Of a stretch of 64,000 bases of DNA, positions 34,204 through 43,079 are shown piece by piece. Every line of letters begins with the position of its first letter. The stretch's first letter is position 1. The notes under the pieces were generated by a model that ran no database searches, was not told the DNA's origin, and saw nothing but the letters and a program-made list of their open reading frames with translations. Both the position numbers and the translations under genes were made by a program. This stretch comes from Desulfobacula sp. (GTDB taxonomy: Bacteria > Desulfobacterota > Desulfobacteria > Desulfobacterales > Desulfobacteraceae). The stretch spans positions 17,377-81,376 of the forward strand of contig JAMPXP010000023.1 of the NCBI GenBank assembly GCA_023701135.1, written 5' to 3'.

Positions 34204-34764
34204 TTACAACACTTTTTGGGAAAAACCGGGTATTCCTTTTCCCTTTCGGTTCAAGATCCGGTCAAGGATGATTTTTGAGGATTCAAACCCGAAATCCTTC
34301 TTGTTGAGAGCGGCAGGATTCATAAATGAAACGTCCAGGATATCGTCCCGTGCCGTAATGGGCCCGAAGTCCGGAACCTGGCAAAAAAAGGCAGAATCCG
34401 TGATGCTGTAAGTAACATCCTTATAAACATAGGTATTGGGAACAGAGCAGAAATAGGTTAAAGAACCGGCATCCAGGTTGAGTTCTTCCTTAATTTCCCG
34501 AACAAGGCATTCTTCAAGGGTTTCTCCGGGTTCTGCAAATCCGCCGGGAAAATCGAGCATGCCTTTGGCCGGGTCATGTTTCCGTCTTGTGACCAGGAGG
34601 TCTTGATGTTGATTGAAAATGAGGGCAATGCCTGCAGATGCCGTGTTCAAATAAAATTCAAAACGGCATTGCAGGCACACAAAAGATTTCGGGCAGGCTG
34701 CGGAAAGTGTTTTCTTTCCGCAGGAAGGACAATATTGAAAAAGACGGCTGTTGCTGTTTATCAA
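34204..34764 (-). CDS. Nudix hydrolase with N-terminal zinc ribbon
   Basis: A 186-residue protein. CPSCGKK and CLQCRFEF form a zinc ribbon at residues 12-35. The Nudix box GGFAEPGETLEECLVREI KEEL follows near residue 84 with all catalytic glutamates. NUDT12/NudC-like enzymes with this architecture hydrolyse NADH or other nucleoside diphosphates, but the NADH-specific SQPWPFPQS motif is not seen, so the substrate is open. The start is TTG 34764 with AGGA a few bases upstream. Confidence 0.85.
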   Translation of the reverse strand: MINSNSRLFQYCPSCGKKTLSAACPKSFVCLQCRFEFYLNTASAGIALIFNQHQDLLVTRRKHDPAKGMLDFPGGFAEPGETLEECLVREIKEELNLDAGSLTYFCSVPNTYVYKDVTYSITDSAFFCQVPDFGPITARDDILDVSFMNPAALNKKDFGFESSKIILDRILNRKGKGIPGFSQKVL

Positions 34765-34791
34765 GGGATTTCCTATATCTACCGGAAGGGA

Positions 34792-36495
34792 TCAGGGATT
34801 CATGACATAGACATCCTTTAAGGCCATGACCTGGTTTTCCCAGATTCTTGAAAACCGGGCCTTATCCGTCACCGGTTTTTTGATCATTTTTTGGCAATAG
34901 TCCATCTGGATATCGGAGGTATCGGTTTTTGAGTAGAGCTTTAAGGCAGATTCGGAAAAATCACGGATCATGAAATCAAAGATCTGCTCCAGAAGGTCTT
35001 CTTCAAAACGGTCCATGTTGAATTTCTCAATGATCAACTGGCCGTAGGCCACCAAGGTGAAGAGCTCTCCCAGATACAGAAGAAAATCCATATTTTTGGA
35101 TTGGTCTTCATTGGGAGTGGCCTTGGCGAGCATTTCCCTGAGCAGGCCGATCTGTTCCTTAAAGGTGTTCACATTGGGCAGATCCACACTGTTGTATGCA
35201 AGATTGAAATCATGGAATTGGATTTTCCCCAGACCCTTGGTCTCTCCCTGCCGGAACAGGAATTCATCACAGGCGGCGTCATCCCGTTTGGGGATGACGG
35301 GGAATTGTCCGGGGTTGAAAAAATAATTGGCCATGAATTTGATGATGAGGGCCATATTCACATGGACGGTTCCCTCAAGCTTGGGCAGGGACCGGATGTC
35401 GGAAGCGGCCATTTCAAAATACCCGTCCTTTTCAAAACCTTTGGCCGCAATCACATCCCATAAGAGGTTGATGACGGTTTCTCCCTGGCTGGGGACCTTC
35501 ATTTTCACCATGGGATTGTACAAGAGGTAACGCCGGTCATCTTTGGATGCGCTTCGGAAATAATCCGCAGCCCGCAGGGAAAAAAGCTTCATGGCCGTCA
35601 GCCGGGTATAGGCATCCACAAACATCTGCCGGATATGGGGGAAATCCGTCACCCATTTTCCATAAAGATTCCGGCCGGCGGCGTGGTTGAGGGCTTCGTA
35701 AAAGGCATGGGTGCAGATGCCGACGGAGGCCCAGCCCAGATTGAATTTGCCCACATTGATGGTATTCAGGGCCGAATCCCAGGCTTCCCGGCCCGTGGAA
35801 AGGATGTCCTCATCCGTAACCGGATAGCCGTTCAGGGCATATTCGGCCACATAGCCCTCCCAGTCCACCACATTCTGGACCAGATCATAATTTTCATGTT
35901 CAGGATTCACTGCAAAAAAGACATAGTCATCGGTTTCTGAATTTTTCCCGAAGGTGGAAACAATGCCGGCCTTATTGGCATTCCCGATATAGTATTTTCC
36001 CCCATCCGCAACATAGCGGCCGTCACCCAGGGGGGTGAGGCTCATGTCCGAGGAATAAAGGTCTGCCCCATGGGTTTTTTCCGACAGGCCAAAGGCAAAA
36101 ATATGGCCTTCCTTTAACAGTTGGGCGGTTTTTGTCTTGGCGGTTTCATTTGTGCCCATCCATATGGGACCCAGCCCCAGGATGGAAACCTGCCAGGTAT
36201 ACCAGTGGGACAGGTTGTAAAAACTCAGGATTTCATTGAAATCGCAAATCCTCCGGGTATCCCATCGGGCGTTGGGATTGCCTTGGGCATATGCTGAAGG
36301 GGTCAACAGGGTCGAAAAAATCTCATTTTCTTTCAGAAAAGTGATGAAATCCTCATACCAGATTCGTTCATGGTAATCCGATTTTAATTTTTGTTTGCCC
36401 CGGGTCTCAAAATAGGCAATGGTTTTTTCCATGATGGCTTTTGAGGCTGCATCCAGATGGTCAAATGATTGTTTTTTGGGATTGAGTAAATACAT
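34792..36495 (-). CDS. Acyl-CoA dehydrogenase family protein
   Basis: A 567-residue flavoprotein, longer than the usual 380-residue type. FAFGLSEKTHGADLYSSDM is the FAD-contacting motif of acyl-CoA dehydrogenases, and the C-terminal helical domain contains the FAD-binding stretch near GTVHVNMALI. It lies 49 bp downstream of a MarR-type repressor gene on the same strand. This suggests induction by a fatty or aromatic acyl substrate, which cannot be named from sequence. The catalytic Glu position is not certain in this family branch. Confidence 0.8.
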   Translation of the reverse strand: MYLLNPKKQSFDHLDAASKAIMEKTIAYFETRGKQKLKSDYHERIWYEDFITFLKENEIFSTLLTPSAYAQGNPNARWDTRRICDFNEILSFYNLSHWYTWQVSILGLGPIWMGTNETAKTKTAQLLKEGHIFAFGLSEKTHGADLYSSDMSLTPLGDGRYVADGGKYYIGNANKAGIVSTFGKNSETDDYVFFAVNPEHENYDLVQNVVDWEGYVAEYALNGYPVTDEDILSTGREAWDSALNTINVGKFNLGWASVGICTHAFYEALNHAAGRNLYGKWVTDFPHIRQMFVDAYTRLTAMKLFSLRAADYFRSASKDDRRYLLYNPMVKMKVPSQGETVINLLWDVIAAKGFEKDGYFEMAASDIRSLPKLEGTVHVNMALIIKFMANYFFNPGQFPVIPKRDDAACDEFLFRQGETKGLGKIQFHDFNLAYNSVDLPNVNTFKEQIGLLREMLAKATPNEDQSKNMDFLLYLGELFTLVAYGQLIIEKFNMDRFEEDLLEQIFDFMIRDFSESALKLYSKTDTSDIQMDYCQKMIKKPVTDKARFSRIWENQVMALKDVYVMNP

Positions 36496-36544
36496 GACAG
36501 AGTCCTTTAATCTTTAGGATGATTAAGTTAGTATCCAAACTTGT

Positions 36545-36979
36545 TTAATCCGTGTTGATAATATCCATCAGCCATCGCCGGAATAGGATTTTTTCTTCCG
36601 GAGAAAAGCCTTTCATCAGTTCTTCATTGGCCTTTCTGCGCTCCATGATCAAATCCTGTTTCAGGGTGTCGGCCTTTTGGGAGGTGTAAATGGCAAACAG
36701 GCGCCTGTCCTTTTCATCGGGCCTTTTTTCGACCCAGCCGCTTTTGGCCATCCGGTCGAGAACATCAGAGAGGGTGGCCTTATCCAGGAGCAGGAATTTC
36801 CCCATTTGTGAGGCTGTCATGCCCGGTTTATACCAGAGACTTTCCAGCACCAGGTGCTGCATATTGGTAAGTCCGTAAGGGATCAATTGTTTTGTGAACG
36901 ATGCATGGGCTTTTTGATATACCTTGGCCAGAAGGAAGATCATGCAGTCCGGAACATCATCGGGCAGTATTTGGGCCAT
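36545..36979 (-). CDS. MarR-family transcriptional regulator
   Basis: A 144-residue winged-helix protein. MTASQMGKFLLLDKATLSDVLDRMAKSGWVEKRPDEKDRR is the recognition helix and wing, here cited in pieces as MGKFLLLDKATLSDVLDRMA and EKRPDEKDRR. MarR proteins are dimeric repressors released by small aromatic or lipophilic ligands. It is upstream of the acyl-CoA dehydrogenase gene on the same strand, and a small inverted repeat lies 14 bases before its start, so autoregulation of the pair is likely. Confidence 0.88.
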   Translation of the reverse strand: MAQILPDDVPDCMIFLLAKVYQKAHASFTKQLIPYGLTNMQHLVLESLWYKPGMTASQMGKFLLLDKATLSDVLDRMAKSGWVEKRPDEKDRRLFAIYTSQKADTLKQDLIMERRKANEELMKGFSPEEKILFRRWLMDIINTD

Positions 36980-36991
36980 GTTTAACTCCTT

Positions 36992-37008
36992 TGTATACGA
37001 ACAATACA
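36992..37008. promoter_or_regulatory. Possible MarR operator
   Basis: TGTAT and ATACA form an inverted repeat with 7 bases between them (36992-36996 and 37004-37008), just upstream of the MarR start, within the probable promoter of the MarR/acyl-CoA dehydrogenase unit. MarR proteins usually bind 16-20 bp palindromes at such positions. Only one site was noticed. Confidence 0.35.
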
Positions 37009-37133
37009 GGAGAAAAACATTTTTGTCAATTCGGGATCAAACTTATAGATGCCGGTTTAGGTTGGAATAGGCTCCGATAAAACAGTGATGCAAAGAGACT
37101 GCGGATGTAGCCGGGTCCTTGTCCAACCGAGGT

Positions 37134-37364
37134 CTACTCTACTATTTCAAGGATGACTCTTTTTTGTTCCTTTGCGGATGCACAGGATAAAATGGTTCGC
37201 ATGGCCTGGGCGGTCCTGCCTTTTTTACCGATTACTTTTCCAAGGTCTTCCTTTGCAACCCTTAATTCCAGAACAAGGGTCTGCTGGGCTTTGATTTCCT
37301 TGACTTCGACCTGATCAGAATGATCCACCAGTGCTTGAGCGATGTATTTAATCAACTCTTTCAT
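37134..37364 (-). CDS. khpA: KH-domain RNA-binding protein, KhpA-like
   Basis: A 76-residue single KH domain. The GxxG loop is in [14 protein letters not shown]. KhpA proteins bind RNA, sometimes with KhpB, and influence cell division and sRNA function in other phyla. In many bacteria this gene sits between rpsP and rimM; here it stands alone. GGAG-like Shine-Dalgarno precedes ATG 37364. The 245 bp upstream contain only short AT-rich sequence and a possible -10 box. Confidence 0.9.
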   Translation of the reverse strand: MKELIKYIAQALVDHSDQVEVKEIKAQQTLVLELRVAKEDLGKVIGKKGRTAQAMRTILSCASAKEQKRVILEIVE

Positions 37365-37609
37365 AAATCTGTTCTCCTTTTACTTATCAGATGGTAGAAG
37401 AAATATAATATGAACTACAACACGTATTGCTCTGTTGAACCTTCTGGTAAATCAATCTGGAAAAATATAGGCCAGAATATCACAGCGGATAATAATCTCA
37501 AGCCCTAATTTCCAAAAATTAAGCCCTATTTTGTTTTATTCTCATTACGGTTTATTTTGGAGGGTTTTGGACAGGGCGGGCCGGTCCGGAATTGTCTATT
37601 ACCGGTTTA

Positions 37610-38260
37610 TTATTTGTCATAGGCAAGTTTTAATCCGAATCCGATAAAAATCAGCCCGGAGAGCTTTTGCAGCAAGCTTCCTGTCTTAGGATGGCGTCTC
37701 AGGGCATCGGTCATGAGAGCGGCCGCCAGTGTCAGAAAAAGGCACCAGAGGGTTCCGGTAACCAGAAAGGTCGCTCCGAGAATCAAAAAAGGCATCACCC
37801 CGTAGGTCTGATGGGGATTGATGAATTGGGGAAGAAATGAAAGAAAGAAGAGTCCGACTTTGGGATTCAGTACATTTGTCAATACGCCCTGTTTATAGAT
37901 TTTAAACAGATCCCGGGACGAATTGGACACGAGGAGCATATCCAATGAGGACTGTTTGCTGAAAATCGTCCTGATCCCCAGATAGATGAGATACCCGGCA
38001 CCGGCCCATTTGATCAGTGAAAAAACAAGGGCTGAGGTGGACAGGATCATGGACAGCCCAAAGGCGGCGCAGAGAACATGAACGACACAACCGGACATGA
38101 TGCCGGCCACAGAGACGAGGCCGGCGCTTTTTCCCTGGGAAATGCTCCGGGTCAGGATATAAATCGTATCAATACCCGGGGTAAGGTTCAGAACAATGGC
38201 CGACGCAAGAAATCCCAGATAGTTTTCAATCCCGAAGGATGCAAAAAAGTCTAAAGTCAT
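37610..38260 (-). CDS. LysE/RhtB-family exporter
   Basis: A 216-residue inner-membrane protein with about six helices. The N-terminal LNLTPGIDTIYILTRSISQG is the LysE/RhtB signature. The family exports amino acids; the specific substrate is not determinable. ATG 38260 is taken as start; a TTG six bases upstream overlaps the ftsY stop. The gene directly follows ftsY and is probably co-transcribed with it. Confidence 0.85.
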   Translation of the reverse strand: MTLDFFASFGIENYLGFLASAIVLNLTPGIDTIYILTRSISQGKSAGLVSVAGIMSGCVVHVLCAAFGLSMILSTSALVFSLIKWAGAGYLIYLGIRTIFSKQSSLDMLLVSNSSRDLFKIYKQGVLTNVLNPKVGLFFLSFLPQFINPHQTYGVMPFLILGATFLVTGTLWCLFLTLAAALMTDALRRHPKTGSLLQKLSGLIFIGFGLKLAYDK

Positions 38261-38262
38261 GA

Positions 38263-39219
38263 TCAATCAAACAAGGCATTAATAAAAAGTTTTGGGTCAA
38301 AATCCTGGAGATCGTCAATCTGCTCTCCGACACCGATATACCGGATGGGCAGCTTCATGTTTTCGGCAATGGCAGCCACAATGCCGCCCTTTGCCGTTCC
38401 ATCCAGTTTGGTCAGGGCAATCTGGGTCAATCCCACGGCTTCATTGAAAAGCCTGGCCTGGGAAATGGCATTTTGCCCGGTGGTTGCATCCAGAACCATC
38501 AATACCTCATGGGGAGCTTCGGGCAGTTTTTTTTGGACGGATCGTTTTATTTTTTTCAGTTCTTCCATGAGGTTTTTCTGGGTATGAAGCCTGCCGGCCG
38601 TATCAATGAGCACAATATCCACGTCCCTTGCCAGAGCGGCTTCCATGCAGTCATAGGCAACGGCTGCCGGATCAGCGCCTTCCTTATGCTTGACAATACC
38701 GGCATTGGCCCGTTGGGCCCAGATTTCAAGCTGTTCAACGGCTGCCGCCCGGAATGTGTCGGCCGCTGCAACAAGCACTTTTTTCCCTTCAGCCGTGAAT
38801 TTCATGGCAAGTTTACCCAGGGTGGTTGTTTTACCGGTTCCGTTGACACCCACCACCATAATGACATGGGGTTTTCGATGAGGGGTCTTTGAGGCATCCG
38901 AGGGCAGGGGAAACAAGGCGATCAATTCATCTTTGAGCACCTGTTTGAGCTCGTCGGCAGTGGACAGTGATTTTGCTTTTTTCCTGATGCGGCTCATCAT
39001 TTCCATGGTGGTTTCCATTCCAAGGTCGGAGGTGATCAGCGCCTCTTCCAATTCTTCAAAAAGCGCATCATCTATTCCTTTTCCGGAAACAAAAAGCTGA
39101 TTGATGTCCGTTGTCAGCAGTTGCCGGGTTTTAGACAGGCCGCTTTTCAGCTTTGAAAAGAGTCCTGTTCCCTGTTCTTTTTTTTCAGGTTCTTTTTTTT
39201 TAAACAGGTTGAATACCAA
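38263..39219 (-). CDS. ftsY: Signal recognition particle receptor FtsY
   Basis: A 318-residue SRP GTPase with a short charged N-terminus, then the N domain and the G domain. GVNGTGKTTTLGKLA is the P loop, DTAGRLHTQ the G3 site and TKLDGTAKGG the G4 motif, followed by the closing GVGEQIDDLQDFDP. It docks ribosome-nascent-chain/SRP complexes at the membrane. The 5' region contains a TCTGAT...ATCAGA inverted repeat near 39249-39273. Confidence 0.95.
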   Translation of the reverse strand: MVFNLFKKKEPEKKEQGTGLFSKLKSGLSKTRQLLTTDINQLFVSGKGIDDALFEELEEALITSDLGMETTMEMMSRIRKKAKSLSTADELKQVLKDELIALFPLPSDASKTPHRKPHVIMVVGVNGTGKTTTLGKLAMKFTAEGKKVLVAAADTFRAAAVEQLEIWAQRANAGIVKHKEGADPAAVAYDCMEAALARDVDIVLIDTAGRLHTQKNLMEELKKIKRSVQKKLPEAPHEVLMVLDATTGQNAISQARLFNEAVGLTQIALTKLDGTAKGGIVAAIAENMKLPIRYIGVGEQIDDLQDFDPKLFINALFD

Positions 39220-39371
39220 TTTAGTCTCCTCGTGGTCTGTTTGTTATGTCTGATCTTGTACATGGTTATCAGATCAGAATCAAGGATTCCCGGATAAAAA
39301 CCGGCCGGGCTGTCTGGAATTCCTTTATCGTTGGTATTGCTTTTGGGGGTTTGTTTTGGATTGTTAATTTT

Positions 39372-39403
39372 CATAATGTCTGCTATTGAATTCAGACATT
39401 ATG
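39372..39403. promoter_or_regulatory. Perfect 11-bp inverted repeat between ftsY and purB
   Basis: CATAATGTCTG and CAGACATTATG (39372-39382 and 39393-39403) flank a 10-base AT-rich spacer in the 261-bp divergent intergenic region. It has no U-tract. The size suits a repressor operator for divergent promoters or an RNA hairpin in the purB leader. The regulator is unknown. Confidence 0.5.
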
Positions 39404-39480
39404 CAAGGAAAGAAAATACCCCTGATATGCGCGTCGGATAATTCCGCCGGATTGATTTTTTGATGATGGAGCAAAAGACA

Positions 39481-40848
39481 ATGATTACTTCACTGACGGC
39501 CCTGGACGGCAGATATGCCGCCTTAACAACGGAGATGGCTGAAATTTTTTCCGAATATGGATTGATCAGGCATCGGGTGTTTGTCGAAATTCAATGGCTC
39601 AAATTTCTCTTGAACGATCTCACGCTTTTTAAGGCAGAAATCCCGGATATTGAGAAGCTGGATCAGATTGCAGAACACTTTAGCCCGGAGGATGCACACC
39701 AGGTCAAAGAAATTGAAAAGAAAACAAATCACGATGTCAAGGCCGTTGAATATTTTATCAAGGACAAACTGGACCAGGCAGGGCTTGGCGCGATTAAGGA
39801 ATGGATTCATTTTGCCTGCACCTCCGATGATATCAACAATACCGCCTATGCCTTGATGCTTAAAAAAGGCAAAGTGGAAACGGTTGGATTGCTGCGGCGG
39901 TTGATTGCGGATCTGGAAGAGAAGGCCTTGCAGTATAAATCCATTCCCATGATGTCAAGAACCCATGGCCAGCCGGCTACGCCGACCACCGTGGGAAAGG
40001 AATTCATCAATTTTGCCTGGAGACTCCGCCAGGAAACCGATATTATCGATACAAAAAGTATCCAGGCAAAAATGAACGGCGCCACCGGCAATTACAATGC
40101 CCATTATTTTGTCTATCCTGAAATCGACTGGATTGGGGCATCCCAGCGATTTATTGCCGATTATCTGCAGCTTGAGCCCATCCTTTTCACCACCCAGGTG
40201 AATCCCAATCATTCCATTGCCTATATCCTGCATGCCATGGTCAGAATTGCGGCCATCCTTATTGATTTTGACCGGGATATGTGGGGATATATTAGTCTCG
40301 GGTATTTCAAACAGAGAATCACGAAGGGGGAAACCGGTTCATCCACCATGCCCCATAAGGTCAACCCCATTGATTTTGAAAACAGCGAGGGGAATATGGG
40401 CATGGCCATCGCCATGATGGAGCATCTCTCGGTCAAACTCCAAAAATCCAGGTTCCAGCGGGATCTGACCGACAGTACGGTGTTAAGGAGCCTGGGATCA
40501 GTATTCGGGTATTTTATGATCGGCCTTAAAAATACATTAAAGGGACTCGGTAAGATTGAGTTGGATCAGGACAGAATCCAACAAGATCTGGATCATAATC
40601 CCGAACTTCTTGCCGAACCATTTCAAACCGCCATGCGGGTATTTGGTGAAGCGAATCCCTATGAAAGGCTTAAGGACCTTACCCGGGGCAGGAAAATCAG
40701 GAAGGAAGACCTTGACGGCTTTGTCGACAAACTTGAAAAAGTGCCGGAGAATTTTAAAAACAGGATGAAGGCCCTGACCCCTGAAACCTATACCGGGCTG
40801 GCCCAGGATCTTGTGGATGTTTATTTTAAGCAGAACAAGGGGCGATAG
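39481..40848 (+). CDS. purB: Adenylosuccinate lyase
   Basis: A 455-residue lyase with the E. coli-type length. TSLTALDGRYAALT starts it, MSRTHGQPATPTT contains the base-region histidine, and GSSTMPHKVNPIDFE is the fumarase/ASL signature. It cleaves SAICAR and adenylosuccinate in purine synthesis. I chose ATG 39481 because GGAG lies nine bases upstream and the family starts there; in-frame ATGs at 39463 and 39466 have weaker signals. The HD-GYP gene starts three bases after its stop. Confidence 0.95.
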   Translation: MITSLTALDGRYAALTTEMAEIFSEYGLIRHRVFVEIQWLKFLLNDLTLFKAEIPDIEKLDQIAEHFSPEDAHQVKEIEKKTNHDVKAVEYFIKDKLDQAGLGAIKEWIHFACTSDDINNTAYALMLKKGKVETVGLLRRLIADLEEKALQYKSIPMMSRTHGQPATPTTVGKEFINFAWRLRQETDIIDTKSIQAKMNGATGNYNAHYFVYPEIDWIGASQRFIADYLQLEPILFTTQVNPNHSIAYILHAMVRIAAILIDFDRDMWGYISLGYFKQRITKGETGSSTMPHKVNPIDFENSEGNMGMAIAMMEHLSVKLQKSRFQRDLTDSTVLRSLGSVFGYFMIGLKNTLKGLGKIELDQDRIQQDLDHNPELLAEPFQTAMRVFGEANPYERLKDLTRGRKIRKEDLDGFVDKLEKVPENFKNRMKALTPETYTGLAQDLVDVYFKQNKGR

Positions 40849-40851
40849 ACC

Positions 40852-42414
40852 ATGCCGTTTGAACCCAAAGGAAATCCGGAAGACCGCCTGGTCTTTGCCG
40901 ATGAAGATAAGAGCGTCAAGAAAAGCGGCCCGGAACATACGGAAAAATCCTGGAAAATTTTGATTGTGGATGATGAGAAGGAGGTCCATGACATCACCCG
41001 GATTACACTTCGGGGATATTGTTTTGAAAACAGGGGCCTTGAACTTTTAAGTGCCTATACGGAAACCGAGGTGAAATCCGTTTTCAAATCCCATGGGGAT
41101 ATTGCCCTTGTCCTGCTGGATGTGGTCATGGAAAAGGAGGACACGGGACTTTGTCTGGTTCAATATATCCGAAAGGAGCTTAAAAATTCGTCGGTAAGGA
41201 TTGTTCTCCGGACGGGCCAGCCGGGAAAGGCCCCGGAGCAGGAAGTCATAACAAAATACGATATTAATGATTATAAAACCAAACCTGAGTTTACGGCCCA
41301 GAAATTATTTACAACGGTTACCGCCTGCCTGAGGGCCTATGAAAATATCAAAGCCATTGAGAAAAATAACGAAGGCCTTGAACGGGTCATTCGTTCTTCG
41401 GCAGAAGTATTTAAAAACCAGTCCTTTTCCGAGTTCGGGAAAAATGTCCTGTTCCATCTGTTTAAAATCCTGCACCTGGATATGAATTCAGGGATTGACT
41501 GCGCTTACCTGGTCGGAATGCCCAACAGCAGCGTGGTCCTCATGGCGGGAAACGGCCGGTATCAGGATAAAATAGGAAGCCTGCTGAATGAATCCATGCC
41601 CCAATTTGTCATTGAAACCTATCAAAGATTTGAAAACACCGGAGGGGAAAGGTTTTTCAGAAATGACTATGTCGGCGTCTTTAAGACCACGGAAGGCTTT
41701 GGCAGTATTTTATACCTGAAGGGATGGGACCGCCTTTCTTCCATTGAAAAAAAATTTATCCGGATCTATGCCAATAATATTGCCATCGGTTTTGATAATA
41801 TCAGCCTTGCCAGGGAAATTATCAATACCCAGAAAGAAGTCATCCTGACCCTGGGTGAAATTGTTGAAACCCGTTCTCAGGAAACCGCCCACCATGTGAC
41901 CCGGGTGGCCGAGGTCTGTTATCTGCTGGCCAAGAAAAACGAAATGGACGAAAAAACATGTGATTTGTTAAGGCTTGCCACCCCCATGCATGATGTGGGC
42001 AAGATCGGTGTTCCCGAAGCCATTTTAAATAAAGCCGGAAAATTGACCGATGCCGAGTTCGAGATTGTTAAGAATCATGCCAGAACCGGATATGAAATTC
42101 TGAAAAAATCCAACCGGCCCATCATGAAGACTGCTGCCGTTGTGGCCTTGCAGCATCACGAAAAATGGGACGGCTCCGGTTACCCCCAGGGGCTTTCAGG
42201 AGAAAATATTCATATCTACGGCAGGATTGCCGCCATTGCCGATGTATTTGATGCACTGAGCCATAAGCGGTGCTATAAAAATGCCTGGGATATGGATCAG
42301 ATTGTTGATCTTTTTGGAAAAGAATCCGGAAGGCATTTTGATGGAAGGCTTACGGAAATATTCCTCAGCAATATTAAAGAGTTTGAAGCCATCAACCGGC
42401 ATTTCCCTGAATAA
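40852..42414 (+). CDS. Response regulator with DUF3369 and HD-GYP domains
   Basis: A 520-residue protein. Receiver domain: ILIVDDEKEVHDIT at about residue 38, phospho-Asp in LVLLDVVMEKEDTG, and the RTGQPGKAPEQEVI segment typical of this subfamily. A DUF3369 region follows. The HD-GYP domain contains MHDVGKIGVPEAILNKAGKL and ALQHHEKWDGSGYPQGL, the metal and GYP motifs. HD-GYP enzymes degrade cyclic di-GMP to GMP, so this is a probable phosphodiesterase controlled by phosphorylation. No cognate kinase is adjacent; it shares a transcript with purB. Confidence 0.92.
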   Translation: MPFEPKGNPEDRLVFADEDKSVKKSGPEHTEKSWKILIVDDEKEVHDITRITLRGYCFENRGLELLSAYTETEVKSVFKSHGDIALVLLDVVMEKEDTGLCLVQYIRKELKNSSVRIVLRTGQPGKAPEQEVITKYDINDYKTKPEFTAQKLFTTVTACLRAYENIKAIEKNNEGLERVIRSSAEVFKNQSFSEFGKNVLFHLFKILHLDMNSGIDCAYLVGMPNSSVVLMAGNGRYQDKIGSLLNESMPQFVIETYQRFENTGGERFFRNDYVGVFKTTEGFGSILYLKGWDRLSSIEKKFIRIYANNIAIGFDNISLAREIINTQKEVILTLGEIVETRSQETAHHVTRVAEVCYLLAKKNEMDEKTCDLLRLATPMHDVGKIGVPEAILNKAGKLTDAEFEIVKNHARTGYEILKKSNRPIMKTAAVVALQHHEKWDGSGYPQGLSGENIHIYGRIAAIADVFDALSHKRCYKNAWDMDQIVDLFGKESGRHFDGRLTEIFLSNIKEFEAINRHFPE

Positions 42415-42473
42415 AGCACAAGGAGTGCCATCCTAATAAAGAGGACATGTCAAACAGGAGTTATCCATTTTGC

Positions 42474-42502
42474 TTGACATAAAAAAGAAATTAATTATTT
42501 TA
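42474..42502 (+). promoter_or_regulatory. Probable promoter of the NifU-like gene
   Basis: TTGACA at 42474-42479, a 17-base spacer and ATTTTA at 42497-42502 lie in the 182-bp gap before the scaffold gene. The -35 box is perfect; the -10 is weak. Confidence 0.45.
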
Positions 42503-42596
42503 GGACACGTATTTTTGTTTTTTGGTGTGGGATATTTTATTTTCACAACCCGGTAAAATATTCTTTTTGATAAGGGTCAAATAAAGGAAGGCTGAA

Positions 42597-43022
42597 GTGG
42601 TTACAAACATAGCAACATCGGGTGCTGAACGAAAAATGCTTTCAGATGCAGGATATGCTGATCCGGCGATCAATTATTATCTTGAAAAAAAATATATGGG
42701 ACATATCGAAAATGCGGACCAGGTGTCTGAGAATGTGGGCTCCTGCGGCGATACCATGAAAATTTATCTTGAAATTGACAACCAAAAGGTCATCAAAGAT
42801 GCCCGGTATGAAATTACCGGTTGTGCCGGGGCCATTTCCGCGGCCATGGCAGCCGTGGACCTGGTCAAGGGGAAAACTCTGGATGAAGCATTAAAGATAA
42901 ATGACGGCGATGTTTTTAAAGTCCTTGAAAATATTCCTGAAAAAAAGCATCATTGTATCCAGCTTGCCGTCAAAACCATGCACAAGGGAATTTTGGATTA
43001 TAAAGAAAAACTATCCATGTAA
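42597..43022 (+). CDS. NifU/IscU-like iron-sulfur scaffold protein
   Basis: A 141-residue protein resembling the NifU N-terminal/IscU scaffold. Three conserved cysteines are recognisable in SCGDTMKIYL, TGCAGAISAAMAAVD and KHHCIQLAVKTM. The fold builds [2Fe-2S] or [4Fe-4S] clusters before transfer. It starts at GTG 42597 with AAGGAAGG upstream. No NifS/IscS cysteine desulfurase is next to it, so it is an orphan, perhaps feeding anaerobic metabolism or sensing cluster status. Confidence 0.82.
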   Translation: MVTNIATSGAERKMLSDAGYADPAINYYLEKKYMGHIENADQVSENVGSCGDTMKIYLEIDNQKVIKDARYEITGCAGAISAAMAAVDLVKGKTLDEALKINDGDVFKVLENIPEKKHHCIQLAVKTMHKGILDYKEKLSM

Positions 43023-43079
43023 AATACATTCCATAGGGATGGCGGGTCATTGAATTTTTAATGGAAAAGGGGAGGATCC

